Positions 24,201-31,960 of a stretch of DNA of 39,115 nt are shown one piece after another. Each line of letters begins with the position of its first letter. Within the stretch, counting starts at the first letter, position 1. Below the pieces are notes generated by a model, which was not told the DNA's origin, did no database searches, and was given only the letters and a program-made list of their open reading frames with translations. Origin of the DNA: Rhizorhapis sp. SPR117 (GTDB taxonomy: Bacteria; Pseudomonadota; Alphaproteobacteria; Sphingomonadales; Sphingomonadaceae); the NCBI RefSeq assembly GCF_021742065.1, contig NZ_JAKKIE010000039.1, positions 1-39,115 of the forward strand. The letters run 5' to 3'. Both the position numbers and the translations under genes were made by a program.

Positions 24201-27144
24201 GGGAGGGTTCAGGTTGTTGGCTGGGCGCCGGGGACGCGCGATCGTCATGCGCCTCTCGCGCGTCGTGCGGATCGGCCGCACCGCCCCGATCGAGGACGGA
24301 CTGCAGGAAGCGATCCAGCACCTCGGCGATGCTTCTCGCTCCGCCCGCAAGGCGGTCGGCCAAGCTGCTGTGCGATGGGCCGCGGCGAGCGAGCTGCCGC
24401 TCGAGCATGGCGTCGCGACGCTCCTGCCTGGCCTTCTCCTGCTCCTCGCGCGTCTCACGCAAATGATCCGGATGACGTTCCGAAAACTGGCTGTGCTTGT
24501 CGCGATCGAGGCGGCCAAGGCCTTCGAGGGACGATGTCTTTTCTCCGGAACGCTGGGCCAGCCGCTGCGCGAGCCGCTTCACGTCCTCGGTCCAGAGCTT
24601 CACGCCATACTGAGCCCGCGTGATCGCCGTGTAATAATTCTGGCCGTTGACGAGGCCTGAGTTGACGGGCGCCAGCACGTAGACGCGATCGTATGTCTTC
24701 GACTGGGCGGAGTAGACCGTTTCGGAGTAGCCATGATCCCAGGTCTTATGGACCGAGAGATCGACCTTCTGTACGCGCTCGTCACGATCCCAGCGGATTG
24801 TGGCGATCGTTCCATCCAGCTTCTCGACGGTACCCCGCTCAGCGTTCTTGAGATGCAGGTCCTTGTTCGCCAGCCGCCACTGGATGCGATCTCCCTCGCC
24901 CAGGTCGCGCTCCTCCCGATTGAACACATTGACCCGGCGCGCTGAACCGAGCCGAGGATCCCAGCGGATGGTGCGCCCATTTTCGTCAACGAGCCGGACC
25001 ATCTGGCGGCCGTTGGCATCGCGTCCAAGCCCGATGACGCGATATTCCGTATCGCGTGCGATCCCCGCGCCGGCGATATCACGGCCGAAGGTCACGACCT
25101 GCCCGCCGGAATAGAAGCGGGCATTGCGCTTTTCCTCGTCGGTCATGCCGGACGCGGTCAGGACGGAGAGTCGGGTGTCTTCGGCGGCGACGACCCCTTC
25201 CCTCTTCAGGGTCTCCCGGATCTGGGTGTTGACGATGAGCCGAGTGGCATTGTCGAGGACGAGGATGTTGGTATTGGCCCGGTTCTCCGGCTTGAGCCGC
25301 GTCCATTCTTCGACGAGCCCCTTAGCGAGCTTGTCGGCGGTCTCGCCGCTCATGACCTTGTCGAGGCTGGTGATAGATGCCGCATAGTCTCCGGCACGCG
25401 CCTGCGCGACCGCAGCCTTCATCACCTTCGTTTCCTGACGGATTGCTTCGGTGAGCTGTGCGGTAGGCATTCCCAGCTTCTGAAGTAGCCAGAAGGCCTT
25501 CCCCTGCTCGATGGCGCCCGTCTGCTTGTTGTCCCCCAGCAGGAGCACCCGGGCGCCGGTCGCGCGACTGATCTCGAGAACGCGAAGAGCCTGCCGGTTG
25601 CCGAGCTGGCCTGCCTCATCGACGACAAGGACGTGCCGGTCCGTGAGGCCGTGGCCGCCTCCGGCGAGCAGGCTGGCGACGGTCCGCGACTCGATATTCG
25701 CTTTCCGACCCAGGTCGGCTGCTGCCGACGATGTCGGTGCGAGCGCCAACAGCGTCGTGCCCGGTTCGGCAGCGTCTTTGAGCGTCCTCACCAGCGTCGA
25801 TTTGCCTGAACCGGCGACGCCGTGAATGCCAGACACGCGGTCACGCGATGTCGCGACATCGACCAGGGCCTGTTCCTGTGCCGGCTTGAGCCCTGCACTT
25901 TCGAGAGCCAGGAGGAGACGATCCGATGAGGCAATCGGCCGGGCATCATTCAATGACAAAGCCAGGTGCTGGGTGAGCGCGAGTTCGAGGCGGGCGGTTC
26001 GCCGTGTCGTCCGCCCACGGGTGAGGGTCTGATCCCCCGTAGGCGCGCGCGTGGCGAGCAGCTTGCGGCGCTCTTCATGCATCTCGACCTGTGGCAGCAG
26101 ATCCGAAAGGCGCACATCGCCGACATGGCTGGCAAGGCCGAGCCTCAAGATACGGCCGCGGTTGTTGACGGCTTCCCGGGTTTCCGCCTGACGAATGCCG
26201 AATAGGGCGGCTCTTCCGACCATGACCGGATCGGCCTCGGAGGGGCGCTCCTCCTTCTGCTCGGCCTTAGTGGCGACCGATTCCAGAAATGGGCGGTGCG
26301 GCTGCGATCGATCCGTCCATTGCCGATGCAGATCGTCGAGGCCGATTTTCACCTTGGGGGGTCGCGTGGCATAGAAGGACCGTTGCCTTTCGGCCTGGCC
26401 CGAGAAGCCATGCTCCTTTGCGTGATCGTTGATCTGTTCGCCGCGCTGGGAGAATTCCTGAAGGAGCTCCTTCGGGAAGTTGGCCAGTTCGAAGAGTCCC
26501 GTGCGGGCGTCGAATTCTATTTCATGACCCTGCTCGAGAAGATCGCGGGCCAGCTCATTGCGGTAAACCTGTCCGGCGACCATCTGCTCGGCGAACATGG
26601 CCCGGGTTTCGAGGCTGGCCATCGGTGCTCCATCCTCGCGATTGGTCATGTTCATGACCACGGCGTGGGTATGGAGATGGGGATCACGCTCCCGCGATGC
26701 GTGCTCAGTGAAACGGGCGATGATCAGGCGGCCGGTTGTTTCGTGCAGTATCTCCCCTTCATCGCGCCGGCGGAGCGTGGCGTGTTCTTCCAGATAGTCG
26801 AGGGCGGCGGTGACGGCGCGCTCATGAGCGGCGAGGATGCGCTCGTCGCCCATCACCAGCGCCATGATCGAGATCGACTTGGGAGCGTTGACCGAAAAGT
26901 CCCATCCCGGGTGATGCTCGATCTCACCGTTCTGACGATGCCGCCCTAGCTGCTGATCGCCGACCTTGCCGGCGAGCAGCTCCTTGAAAATTTTGTGATC
27001 AACCTTGCCTTCGAGGCCAAGCTCGGCGGCAACTTTGCCGTCCCATTCGGAATGCTCTTCGGCTCCCTTGGTGTAGTAGTCGCCGACCGTATAATAGCGG
27101 GCGATGTTGGCGGGCGTGCCCTTGAGGCGGACGGGATTGATCAT
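24184..27144 (-). CDS. MobF-family conjugative relaxase-helicase (TraA/TrwC-like)
   Basis: This 986-residue protein should nick oriT, stay covalently bound to the 5' end of the transferred strand and unwind the plasmid DNA. The relaxase domain begins at MINPVRLKGTPANIARYY, with candidate catalytic tyrosines at 17, 18, 23 and 24. The metal-binding histidine triad is DPHLHTH with H156, H158 and H160. The SF1 helicase part has Walker A GVAGSGKST at 442-450 and DEAGQ at 509-513. The C-terminal tail is charged and Gln/Arg-rich (EETREEQEKARQERRDAML region). Start and stop overlap both neighbours (four bases with TraD, 17 with the nuclease gene), so it sits in the middle of a coupled operon. Confidence 0.95.
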   Translation of the reverse strand: MINPVRLKGTPANIARYYTVGDYYTKGAEEHSEWDGKVAAELGLEGKVDHKIFKELLAGKVGDQQLGRHRQNGEIEHHPGWDFSVNAPKSISIMALVMGDERILAAHERAVTAALDYLEEHATLRRRDEGEILHETTGRLIIARFTEHASRERDPHLHTHAVVMNMTNREDGAPMASLETRAMFAEQMVAGQVYRNELARDLLEQGHEIEFDARTGLFELANFPKELLQEFSQRGEQINDHAKEHGFSGQAERQRSFYATRPPKVKIGLDDLHRQWTDRSQPHRPFLESVATKAEQKEERPSEADPVMVGRAALFGIRQAETREAVNNRGRILRLGLASHVGDVRLSDLLPQVEMHEERRKLLATRAPTGDQTLTRGRTTRRTARLELALTQHLALSLNDARPIASSDRLLLALESAGLKPAQEQALVDVATSRDRVSGIHGVAGSGKSTLVRTLKDAAEPGTTLLALAPTSSAAADLGRKANIESRTVASLLAGGGHGLTDRHVLVVDEAGQLGNRQALRVLEISRATGARVLLLGDNKQTGAIEQGKAFWLLQKLGMPTAQLTEAIRQETKVMKAAVAQARAGDYAASITSLDKVMSGETADKLAKGLVEEWTRLKPENRANTNILVLDNATRLIVNTQIRETLKREGVVAAEDTRLSVLTASGMTDEEKRNARFYSGGQVVTFGRDIAGAGIARDTEYRVIGLGRDANGRQMVRLVDENGRTIRWDPRLGSARRVNVFNREERDLGEGDRIQWRLANKDLHLKNAERGTVEKLDGTIATIRWDRDERVQKVDLSVHKTWDHGYSETVYSAQSKTYDRVYVLAPVNSGLVNGQNYYTAITRAQYGVKLWTEDVKRLAQRLAQRSGEKTSSLEGLGRLDRDKHSQFSERHPDHLRETREEQEKARQERRDAMLERQLARRGPSHSSLADRLAGGARSIAEVLDRFLQSVLDRGGAADPHDAREAHDDRASPAPSQQPEPSHGPER

Positions 27145-29210
27145 GCCGGCCTCGCCGGTTCACGCGGGCCGTTCGCCTGACCGTGCTGAACCAGATCCGA
27201 TTTGATATCGCCTTGTCGGGCCGCGAGAATATCCCAGGCGACGCTGACAGGGACGGGCATCTCACCCTCGCCAGCGGAGAGGATGGCATCGACCTGATCT
27301 TCCTGATCGACAGGTATGCCCGGCGCGAAGAGGTCCGGCTGTTTGTCGGACGGCGGCGCGGCTTTCCGGTCCGGCCTTGGCTTGTCCTGCGGCGGCGGAT
27401 TCCCCTGTTTTTGTTCCCGCTCCATCTGTTCACGGATCCGCGCCTCCGCATGGGCCAGCCTTATGAGCTTGCTGGCCTGCGAGAGACGGACCGGCGGCGT
27501 CGTGCGCTCGACGAATGGCTCGGCCAAAGAGGCGACCTCGTTATATTGGTCGGCAAACCGAACCACCGGGAGATTGCGCCCGAAGCGGAGAAAACCGGAC
27601 AGGTTGGGGAGATTGGTGACCTCGGTGTGCATCACCAGCGGCCGGGTCACCTGCATGCGCGAGAGGTTCACACCGTCCCGCATATCGTTGACGCCATAGG
27701 ACATGCCTTCGTTCGCCTCGACCTGCTCGACCTGGCCGAGATTCTCGGAGACATGCTTGGCGGTGGGGGAGTCGTTGGCGCGCAGCGCGACCCAGGTCGA
27801 GCAATAGCCGGTGATCGCTGCGGCATCCTGGATGCCGTATGTGGCCTCCAGCTGGGGATAGGACTGGAAGCCCAAAATGCCGCACCCGCCATATTTGCGG
27901 GCGCGGGCGAGGAAGTCGGACAGGGACGGCAGCTTCTGGAGTGTCGGCAGCTCGTCGATCACGCAATAGAGCCGCCGGTCGCGATCAGGAACGAGGCTCA
28001 TGATCGCCGAGATCGCGATGTCGAGCCAAACCGTGATCAGGGGTCTGAGAGAAGGAAGCTGGTCCGCTTTGACGGTGATGAACAGCCAGCTGCCGGCCGC
28101 CCCCGTCTCCACCCAGTCGCGGATGGAGAAGCCATCTTCGGTGTCATCGAGATAGGCGAAGCTGCGCATCACCGACGCGAGTTCAGCCTGGATGCCGGCG
28201 GACGTGCGCTCCCCCTCGGTGGAGATGAAGGCGGCGGCATCCGTACCCGCCGCGAAGGCTGCGAGATCCCTCAGCTTGGAGCGCAGCAGCCGGTCAAGCA
28301 GGACGGAAACGAATGTATGCTTCTGCTTGGCGAGCTTGCGCATGACCGCGACAAGGGTCCCGCGTGCTGCCTTCGCCCAGAAGGGATCGCCGGTTTTATC
28401 GGGGATCGTCGACTCCGCGATCTGGTCGTAATGATAGTCCCGTGGCACGTCGACCCACGGCGACCAGCGCGCCGTCCGCTGGTCGAGCGGATTGAGGAGC
28501 GAGTCGACTTCGGGCCGATAGAATTTTTCCACGAATGTGCCCGCGGTGTCGTAGACGATGGCGCGCTTTCCCGCCTTGCGGATCCCGTCGAGCATCTTGA
28601 TGATGAGGTTGGTCTTGCCCGTCCCGGGAGCCCCGCACAGGAGAATATGCTCGGGCTCGAAGGCTTCCGGAACGGTGACGCCCCCGATCGTGAGCCCCCC
28701 CTTCTTCTGCCAGAGCAGCGCCCGCTTCACCTGCCGGAGGGTGCCGAACCGCGCCCCGCGCAGATACTGATTGGAGCCAAGTCCCTTTCCTGTTCGCGTG
28801 AAGTAGAACCAGGCCCAGGCGAGCGCGCCGAGCGCGAATATCCCGGAGACTAGGGCACCATGGATAAGGTAGAGTTCGAAGCTGTGAAGCGTCTTCTTGG
28901 CGAGGCTCGATGCCATCAGCCAATCGGAAGACGTCCAATATTGTTTTCCGGCCGGCGTCTTGAAGAGCACGGGGTCGTTGGTGCCGGCGGCCGCGTCGAC
29001 CTTGAAGCTTGCCTCGACGAGCTTCATCAGCACGAAGCGCTCGTAGTCGCTGGATTTCTCAAGCGCGTACCAGATGATCCCCATGACCCAGATCACCAGC
29101 CCAGCAACCATGGTCTGGAAGAAGACCTGGGTGGTCATCCGGACGTTGTGGACGATAGCCTGACCACCCCGTGTCCAGGAGCCGAGCGTGTCGTTGCGGA
29201 AGATGCTCAC
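27141..29210 (-). CDS. traD: Type IV coupling protein TraD
   Basis: This 689-residue inner-membrane ATPase should link the relaxosome to the type IV secretion channel. Two transmembrane segments lie at about residues 30-50 and 112-137. Walker A is GAPGTGKTN at 193-201 and Walker B is in LYCVIDELPTLQKLP. GFQSYPQLEATYG is the conserved motif III region of VirD4/TraD proteins. The C-terminal 100 residues are Pro/Gln/Lys-rich and acidic at places, as in tails that contact relaxase. The gene overlaps the ribbon-helix-helix gene before it and the relaxase gene after it by four bases each. A 556-codon open frame on the other strand is a shadow. Confidence 0.94.
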   Translation of the reverse strand: MSIFRNDTLGSWTRGGQAIVHNVRMTTQVFFQTMVAGLVIWVMGIIWYALEKSSDYERFVLMKLVEASFKVDAAAGTNDPVLFKTPAGKQYWTSSDWLMASSLAKKTLHSFELYLIHGALVSGIFALGALAWAWFYFTRTGKGLGSNQYLRGARFGTLRQVKRALLWQKKGGLTIGGVTVPEAFEPEHILLCGAPGTGKTNLIIKMLDGIRKAGKRAIVYDTAGTFVEKFYRPEVDSLLNPLDQRTARWSPWVDVPRDYHYDQIAESTIPDKTGDPFWAKAARGTLVAVMRKLAKQKHTFVSVLLDRLLRSKLRDLAAFAAGTDAAAFISTEGERTSAGIQAELASVMRSFAYLDDTEDGFSIRDWVETGAAGSWLFITVKADQLPSLRPLITVWLDIAISAIMSLVPDRDRRLYCVIDELPTLQKLPSLSDFLARARKYGGCGILGFQSYPQLEATYGIQDAAAITGYCSTWVALRANDSPTAKHVSENLGQVEQVEANEGMSYGVNDMRDGVNLSRMQVTRPLVMHTEVTNLPNLSGFLRFGRNLPVVRFADQYNEVASLAEPFVERTTPPVRLSQASKLIRLAHAEARIREQMEREQKQGNPPPQDKPRPDRKAAPPSDKQPDLFAPGIPVDQEDQVDAILSAGEGEMPVPVSVAWDILAARQGDIKSDLVQHGQANGPREPARPA

Positions 29211-29506
29211 CGGGCGCCCTCCTGACCGAGCAGGCCGCGCTGAAGGAGCATATCGCGGGCGCCCGCTTTCGCCTGTTCGAGAGCCTTCGGCGACTGCTGC
29301 CCAGTGGCGGTTGCGACGATCGAGAGGATCTGAATGCAGGTGGCGAGTATCTCGTCCTGCGAGGAATAGATGTACCGCCCGCCGGGGTCCGCAGCCTGCG
29401 TCAGGACCGATCGAACGAAGTCGGAAAGGGAGAGATCAGCGCCGGCGGCCCGGCGGGAAAGTCGCTGGTACAGGTCGGCGTCGACCCGCACACTTACTCG
29501 AAACAT
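29207..29506 (-). CDS. Ribbon-helix-helix relaxosome accessory protein
   Basis: This 99-residue protein begins with a ribbon-helix-helix pattern: the strand FRVSVRVDADLYQRL, then helix SRRAAGADLSLSDFVRSVL. The rest (SSQDEILATCIQILSIVATATGQQSPKALEQAKAGARDML) is helical and probably drives oligomerisation. Proteins of this type (TrwA/TraY/MobC-like by position) bind oriT, help relaxase and often repress their own operon. It is the first gene of the transfer operon, overlaps traD by four bases, and lies just downstream of a sigma70-like promoter and inverted repeats that could be its binding sites. Ribosome binding: GGAGC six bases before the ATG. Confidence 0.75.
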   Translation of the reverse strand: MFRVSVRVDADLYQRLSRRAAGADLSLSDFVRSVLTQAADPGGRYIYSSQDEILATCIQILSIVATATGQQSPKALEQAKAGARDMLLQRGLLGQEGAR

Positions 29507-29557
29507 ATCGGCGCTCCACAGGTGGAGCCCCGATGCCGGAAGTCATGAAGCGTCGTC

Positions 29558-29586
29558 CTTATAGCCGAAGTCGCCCGGACTCTCAA
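29558..29586 (-). promoter_or_regulatory. Probable sigma70 promoter of the transfer operon
   Basis: On the minus strand TTGAGA (29581-29586) and TATAAG (29558-29563) are separated by exactly 17 bases. The -10 box lies 51 bases before the start codon of the ribbon-helix-helix gene. The inverted repeats at 29601-29712 are directly upstream, suited to control by a relaxosome protein. Confidence 0.65.
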
Positions 29587-29720
29587 TAAAAATGACTGTG
29601 TGCCATGGCACCCGCATTGAAATGGCGGAAATGCTGGGCTTCATCGCGGTCAAATGCTGTCCTGGGTGCCACGGATGCCAATTCATGGTGCCGATGGCTC
29701 CCGTGGCACCCAAAGCAAAC
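29587..29720. other. Candidate origin of transfer (oriT)
   Basis: A perfect 12-base inverted repeat, TGGGTGCCACGG at 29663-29674 and CCGTGGCACCCA at 29701-29712, is separated by 26 bases. The core GGTGCC/GGCACC occurs four times in about 105 bases (29606, 29666, 29687, 29705). The site sits immediately upstream of the operon encoding the ribbon-helix-helix protein, coupling protein and MobF relaxase, which is where oriT lies in F- and R388-type systems. I cannot identify the nic site, so the call rests on structure and position. The repeats could instead be only an operator for the ribbon-helix-helix protein. Confidence 0.5.
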
Positions 29721-29894
29721 CATTGATTCGCAGGCGTTTATCGCCGCAGCACCCGTGCGTGGGGTGCATTACAAACGCCTCCGGGCGTGCGTTCCTTCTT
29801 CGCAGCGACAGCGTCGCTGCGTAGCCTCGTCCGGGCACGGGCGGGGCTTCCCCACAAGGTGATCGACAGCCTCTTCATGTTGGTGTGCTCGAAC
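29721..29894. other. Non-coding stretch between oriT candidate and leading-region genes
   Basis: No gene is visible. A short hairpin, GCAGCGAC at 29802-29809 with GTCGCTGC at 29813-29820 and a three-base AGC loop, is the only structure I can point to. The nic site could lie here rather than at the 12-base inverted repeat. Confidence 0.4.
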
Positions 29895-29923
29895 AAAAAA
29901 AGGAGAGGCGTTACCGCCCCTCC
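29895..29923 (-). terminator. Intrinsic terminator after the 74-residue ORF
   Basis: In gene sense the stem GGAGGGGCG/CGCCTCTCC with a four-base GTAA loop is followed by seven T. The single non-Watson-Crick pair is G.T on the minus strand, which fits a minus-strand transcript. It starts eight bases after the stop codon. Confidence 0.85.
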
Positions 29924-29931
29924 CTGTCATT

Positions 29932-30156
29932 TCAGAACTCGTCGGACATGCCGCCGGGGACTGTGTGGACCACCCGGTCGATGATCGTCATCGGCAGCGC
30001 GTCATAGTCGCCTTGGTCGATGGCGATGTAGCCGTTTTCGGGGTCCTCGATCACGTGCTGGTCGAAGTAGCTATGGAGAGCGCGACGCTCTGCGCACGCG
30101 ATTGCGGCCATGAACCCGGCATGATCGTAAGCGGCGATGGTCGAGATGATCTGCAT
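29932..30156 (-). CDS. Small hypothetical protein (leading region unit A)
   Basis: I do not recognise this 74-residue protein. It begins MQIISTIAAYDHAGFMAAIACAERRAL, is predicted helical at the N-terminus, and has an acidic middle (HVIEDPENGYIAIDQGDYD). There is no signal peptide or membrane helix. The start is well supported by AGGAGG six bases upstream. It is a single-gene unit: repeat element A lies 38 bases upstream of the start codon and an intrinsic terminator follows the stop. It is the leading-region gene closest to the oriT candidate and would enter the recipient first, if transfer runs that way. Early-acting functions such as anti-restriction are possible but not shown by the sequence. 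Confidence 0.7.
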   Translation of the reverse strand: MQIISTIAAYDHAGFMAAIACAERRALHSYFDQHVIEDPENGYIAIDQGDYDALPMTIIDRVVHTVPGGMSDEF

Positions 30157-30194
30157 GTGGGCCTCCTGCTGTCTTGAATGACAGCGGAGCGGGC

Positions 30195-30360
30195 GTCGGG
30201 CGGCCGAGACCGGGTCAAGGATCGCGAAGCGACCGCGAAGCGGCGGTGGGGGTCACGATTTTCTTCGGCGCCCACGACGTCAAAGGGAGAGCGCTGGCCT
30301 CGGCCCGCCGAAGAAAATGGTGGGGCCCCGCCGTCCTTGAGGCGGGCTCGGCCGTCCGAC
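30195..30360. repeat. Structured leading-region element, copy A
   Basis: This is a nested multi-stem palindrome. The outer stem pairs GTCGGGCGGCCGAG (30195-30208) with CTCGGCCGTCCGAC (30347-30360), 14 pairs including one G.T. The next stem is TCAAGGA/TCCTTGA (30215-30221, 30334-30340). Inside are two mini-hairpins, CGC-GAA-GCG and CCGC-GAA-GCGG (30223-30243), then CGGTGGGG/CCCCGCCG (30244-30251, 30326-30333), then TTTTCTTCGGCG/CGCCGAAGAAAA. Copies B and C share the inner sequence almost exactly, but the outer stem differs and stays complementary. It lies 38 bases upstream of the 74-residue gene. Confidence 0.85.
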
Positions 30361-30480
30361 AGGATGGGAAGTCTGTGAGAGATTTTTCCTCTCGGTCGGG
30401 AGACCCCGGCAATGCGTAGCGGCGTGCGGACCGAACGGTCCGCGCGGTACGCGAGCGAGCCGAAGGGAGGTCAAGCGACA
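30361..30480. other. Spacer with an 8-bp palindrome between unit A and the zinc-ribbon gene
   Basis: No gene is visible. GCGGACCG at 30426-30433 is inverted as CGGTCCGC at 30436-30443 with a two-base spacer, and GAGAG/CTCTC flank a T-rich loop slightly to the left. A similarly placed palindrome precedes copy C (33827-33868), so these may be part of the repeating unit. Confidence 0.5.
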
Positions 30481-30513
30481 AAAGAAAAGGGACCGGGCGC
30501 AAGGCCCGATCCC
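30481..30513 (-). terminator. Intrinsic terminator after the zinc-ribbon gene
   Basis: In gene sense the stem GGGATCGGGC/GCCCGGTCCC has a five-base loop and is followed by TTTTCTTT. It has one T.G pair on the minus strand. It begins eight bases downstream of the stop codon. Confidence 0.85.
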
Positions 30514-30521
30514 GGGGTTGG

Positions 30522-31013
30522 TCATTCGTGCCGGCCGCAGTGACAATAGTGTTCCTCGATGCCGGATATGGAGCAGAGGCCGGGACCGAATCCTGCCGCA
30601 ATAACGTCGGGATCGTCGATGTAACCGAGGTCGCGGGCGATCGCGATGGCGTGGTGGCGCAGCGCCGGATCGAGGTCGTCGAGATAGGGCTCTAGGGCCT
30701 CGGTGAACCAGCGCTCATACATCTCGTAGGTTCCGCCGGCGGTCTGGCGCATCATTGCCTCGGAGACCCGCTTGGCGTCGGCCCGGAACTGGTCGAGAGC
30801 GACGGACTGAGCGGTCTCCAAGAAGGCATGTTCGGCGTTGTCTTCCGGGTGAAGCGGCCGGCAATCGTCGGGTATCTTGTAGGTCGTGCCGCAGTTCGAG
30901 CAACGCGCGCAGTCATCGACGTCGTCATATTGATCCGAGTCGAAGCTTGTCGCGCAGGTCGGGCAGATTGGGGCAGAGAATATGGTAGAGAAATTGTCCT
31001 CGAAATCGTCCAT
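30522..31013 (-). CDS. Zinc-ribbon hypothetical protein (leading region unit D)
   Basis: This 163-residue protein has a probable N-terminal zinc-binding module: C17 and C20 (CPTC) and C35, C38 and C41 (CARCSNC). An acidic loop lies between them. The remainder is helical (residues about 55-140) and ends with CHCGRHE, a possible second metal site. I chose the start at 31013 (MDDFEDNF) because GGAGG lies exactly five bases upstream; the open frame extends to 31067 without such a site. Function is unknown. A ribbon that binds DNA or RNA polymerase would suit a leading-region regulator, but this is inference. The gene has its own terminator and the diverged element D upstream. Confidence 0.75.
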   Translation of the reverse strand: MDDFEDNFSTIFSAPICPTCATSFDSDQYDDVDDCARCSNCGTTYKIPDDCRPLHPEDNAEHAFLETAQSVALDQFRADAKRVSEAMMRQTAGGTYEMYERWFTEALEPYLDDLDPALRHHAIAIARDLGYIDDPDVIAAGFGPGLCSISGIEEHYCHCGRHE

Positions 31014-31087
31014 GAGAGCCTCCATCGTCAGGCGCTCCCCATCTCCATCAGATGAGGATGGAAGCATCGGGACGCGGTGTTGAGGCA

Positions 31088-31194
31088 GTCAGGGACGGCG
31101 CAGCCGCCGCGCAGCGGGCAGCGGGGGAACCGATTTTGTTGTCGCGGAGCGTAGCGGAGCGGCGGCAAAATTGGGGGGACCGCTGATCCTTGAC
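31088..31194. repeat. Structured leading-region element, diverged copy D
   Basis: The order of stems matches copies A-C although most of the sequence has changed. GTCAGGGA (31088-31095) pairs with TCCTTGAC (31187-31194). Two mini-hairpins follow, CGGC-GCA-GCCG (31096-31106) and CCGC-GCA-GCGG (31107-31117). Then come AGCGG/CCGCT and ATTTTGTTGTCGC/GCGGCGGCAAAAT. The non-Watson-Crick pairs are G.T on the plus strand. It lies 74 bases upstream of the zinc-ribbon gene. Confidence 0.6.
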
Positions 31195-31263
31195 GGCCGA
31201 TGGACACCCAGCGTCATGCTTTGGCGATGAGGCTCAGTCTGATGTCGAGATGTGAGAGCGCCC

Positions 31264-31310
31264 TGCTTTGCCCCCGAGCCCCGCAGGGGTTCGGGGTTAA
31301 CAGCAAAGCA
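31264..31310. repeat. Strong hairpin upstream of the plus-strand small ORF
   Basis: CCCCGAGCCCC (31272-31282) pairs with GGGGTTCGGGG (31286-31296) around a GCA triloop, with one G.T on the plus strand. TGCTTTG/CAAAGCA (31264-31270, 31304-31310) extends the stem. Further hairpins lie at 31414-31430 and 31450-31466 (CAACGGA-CGC-TCCGTTG). The 31195-31513 stretch otherwise holds no convincing gene. Confidence 0.65.
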
Positions 31311-31513
31311 CCGCTGATCGGACCGAACGTAGCTGCGCACGAGCGGCCGAGGCAGGAGATATGTCCGTCAGGGGTGGCGGGCGCTGGAATCGCTCAGGGA
31401 GAAGCTTTTCATCGCCGGCGGAGCGCCGGCTATCACCTGCGCTGGGTTGCAACGGACGCTCCGTTGAGCGATGTCATGGGTTGGCGGGCAGACCCATGAG
31501 AAGGATCGTGGAA

Positions 31514-31753
31514 ATGCCCAAGAAGAGTGAACGAGAACTACTTGCCGATCTCGAAGCGCGTCGGCGGAAGCTCGACGACGAAGTCGAGAGCGCGCGCCGC
31601 GCTTTGCGGGGCCGATACGCCGGTTTGGTGCCGGAGCTGGAGATCGAAAGACTGACGGAACGCGAGTTCCGCGATATTCTGGCGCAGGCGATACGCGTCG
31701 GCGGACCACCTGCGATTGCGGCGCTCAAGGCCGTGCCGGCGCAGGGCGCCTGA
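31514..31753 (+). CDS. Small coiled-coil hypothetical protein
   Basis: This 79-residue protein is the only gene in the oriT-proximal cluster (29.9-36.7 kb) on the plus strand. The first half is a charged helix with heptad character (KKSERELLADLEARRRKLDDEVESARRAL is the region, residues 3-32). The second half has EIERLTEREFRDILAQAIRVGG. I chose the start at 31514 because AAGGA lies eight bases upstream; a start at 31496 would add six residues. It may belong to one of the small DUF families frequent in sphingomonad plasmids, but I cannot name one with confidence. A GGGCGC/GCGCCC hairpin overlaps the stop codon. Confidence 0.65.
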   Translation: MPKKSERELLADLEARRRKLDDEVESARRALRGRYAGLVPELEIERLTEREFRDILAQAIRVGGPPAIAALKAVPAQGA

Positions 31754-31889
31754 GCGCCCGATTCATCCCGAAGGGATGACCCAGCGACGAGCACGGCGGA
31801 GCCGCGCACAGGAGGCCGGCACCGTAGGTGTCGCATCGTCGCCTGACGGGACCAGGTGCGCGCGCGCCTGGTCCCCGGAAGGCGACGAT
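31744..31889. repeat. Cluster of short hairpins in the convergent gap
   Basis: Five hairpins follow one another: GGGCGC/GCGCCC (31744-31759); TCATCCC-GAA-GGGATGA (31763-31779); CGGC-GGA-GCCG (31794-31804); CACC-GTA-GGTG (31820-31830); and a long stem made of ATCGTCGCCT/AGGCGACGAT (31835-31844, 31880-31889) with GGGACCAGG/CCTGGTCCC inside. Three have GNA triloops like those in elements A-D. The long hairpin may also act as a terminator for the plus-strand ORF. Confidence 0.6.
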
Positions 31890-31900
31890 TGCTGGATCGA

Positions 31901-31949
31901 CAGAAGAGAAAGCGGGACCGATCCGGGAAGCATCCCGAAGCGGCCCCGC
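31901..31949 (-). terminator. Terminator-like hairpin after the first DUF2493 gene
   Basis: In gene sense GCGGGGCCG (31941-31949) pairs with CGGTCCCGC (31912-31920), with TCGGGA/TCCCGG-like pairing inside, and is followed by the pyrimidine tract CTTTCTCTTCTG. The single wobble is G.T on the minus strand. The T-tract is imperfect. Confidence 0.6.
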
Positions 31950-31960
31950 GCATCGCCGGA

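Noticed and set aside
27183..28853. 556-codon open frame opposite traD
   Set aside because: It is the mirror of a well-conserved coupling protein. The composition (Arg, Gly, Glu, Asp) is that of an antisense frame, and there is no ribosome binding site.
31200..31499. 99-codon plus-strand frame upstream of the small coiled-coil gene
   Set aside because: It covers strong hairpins, has no ribosome binding site and has no protein-like periodicity.
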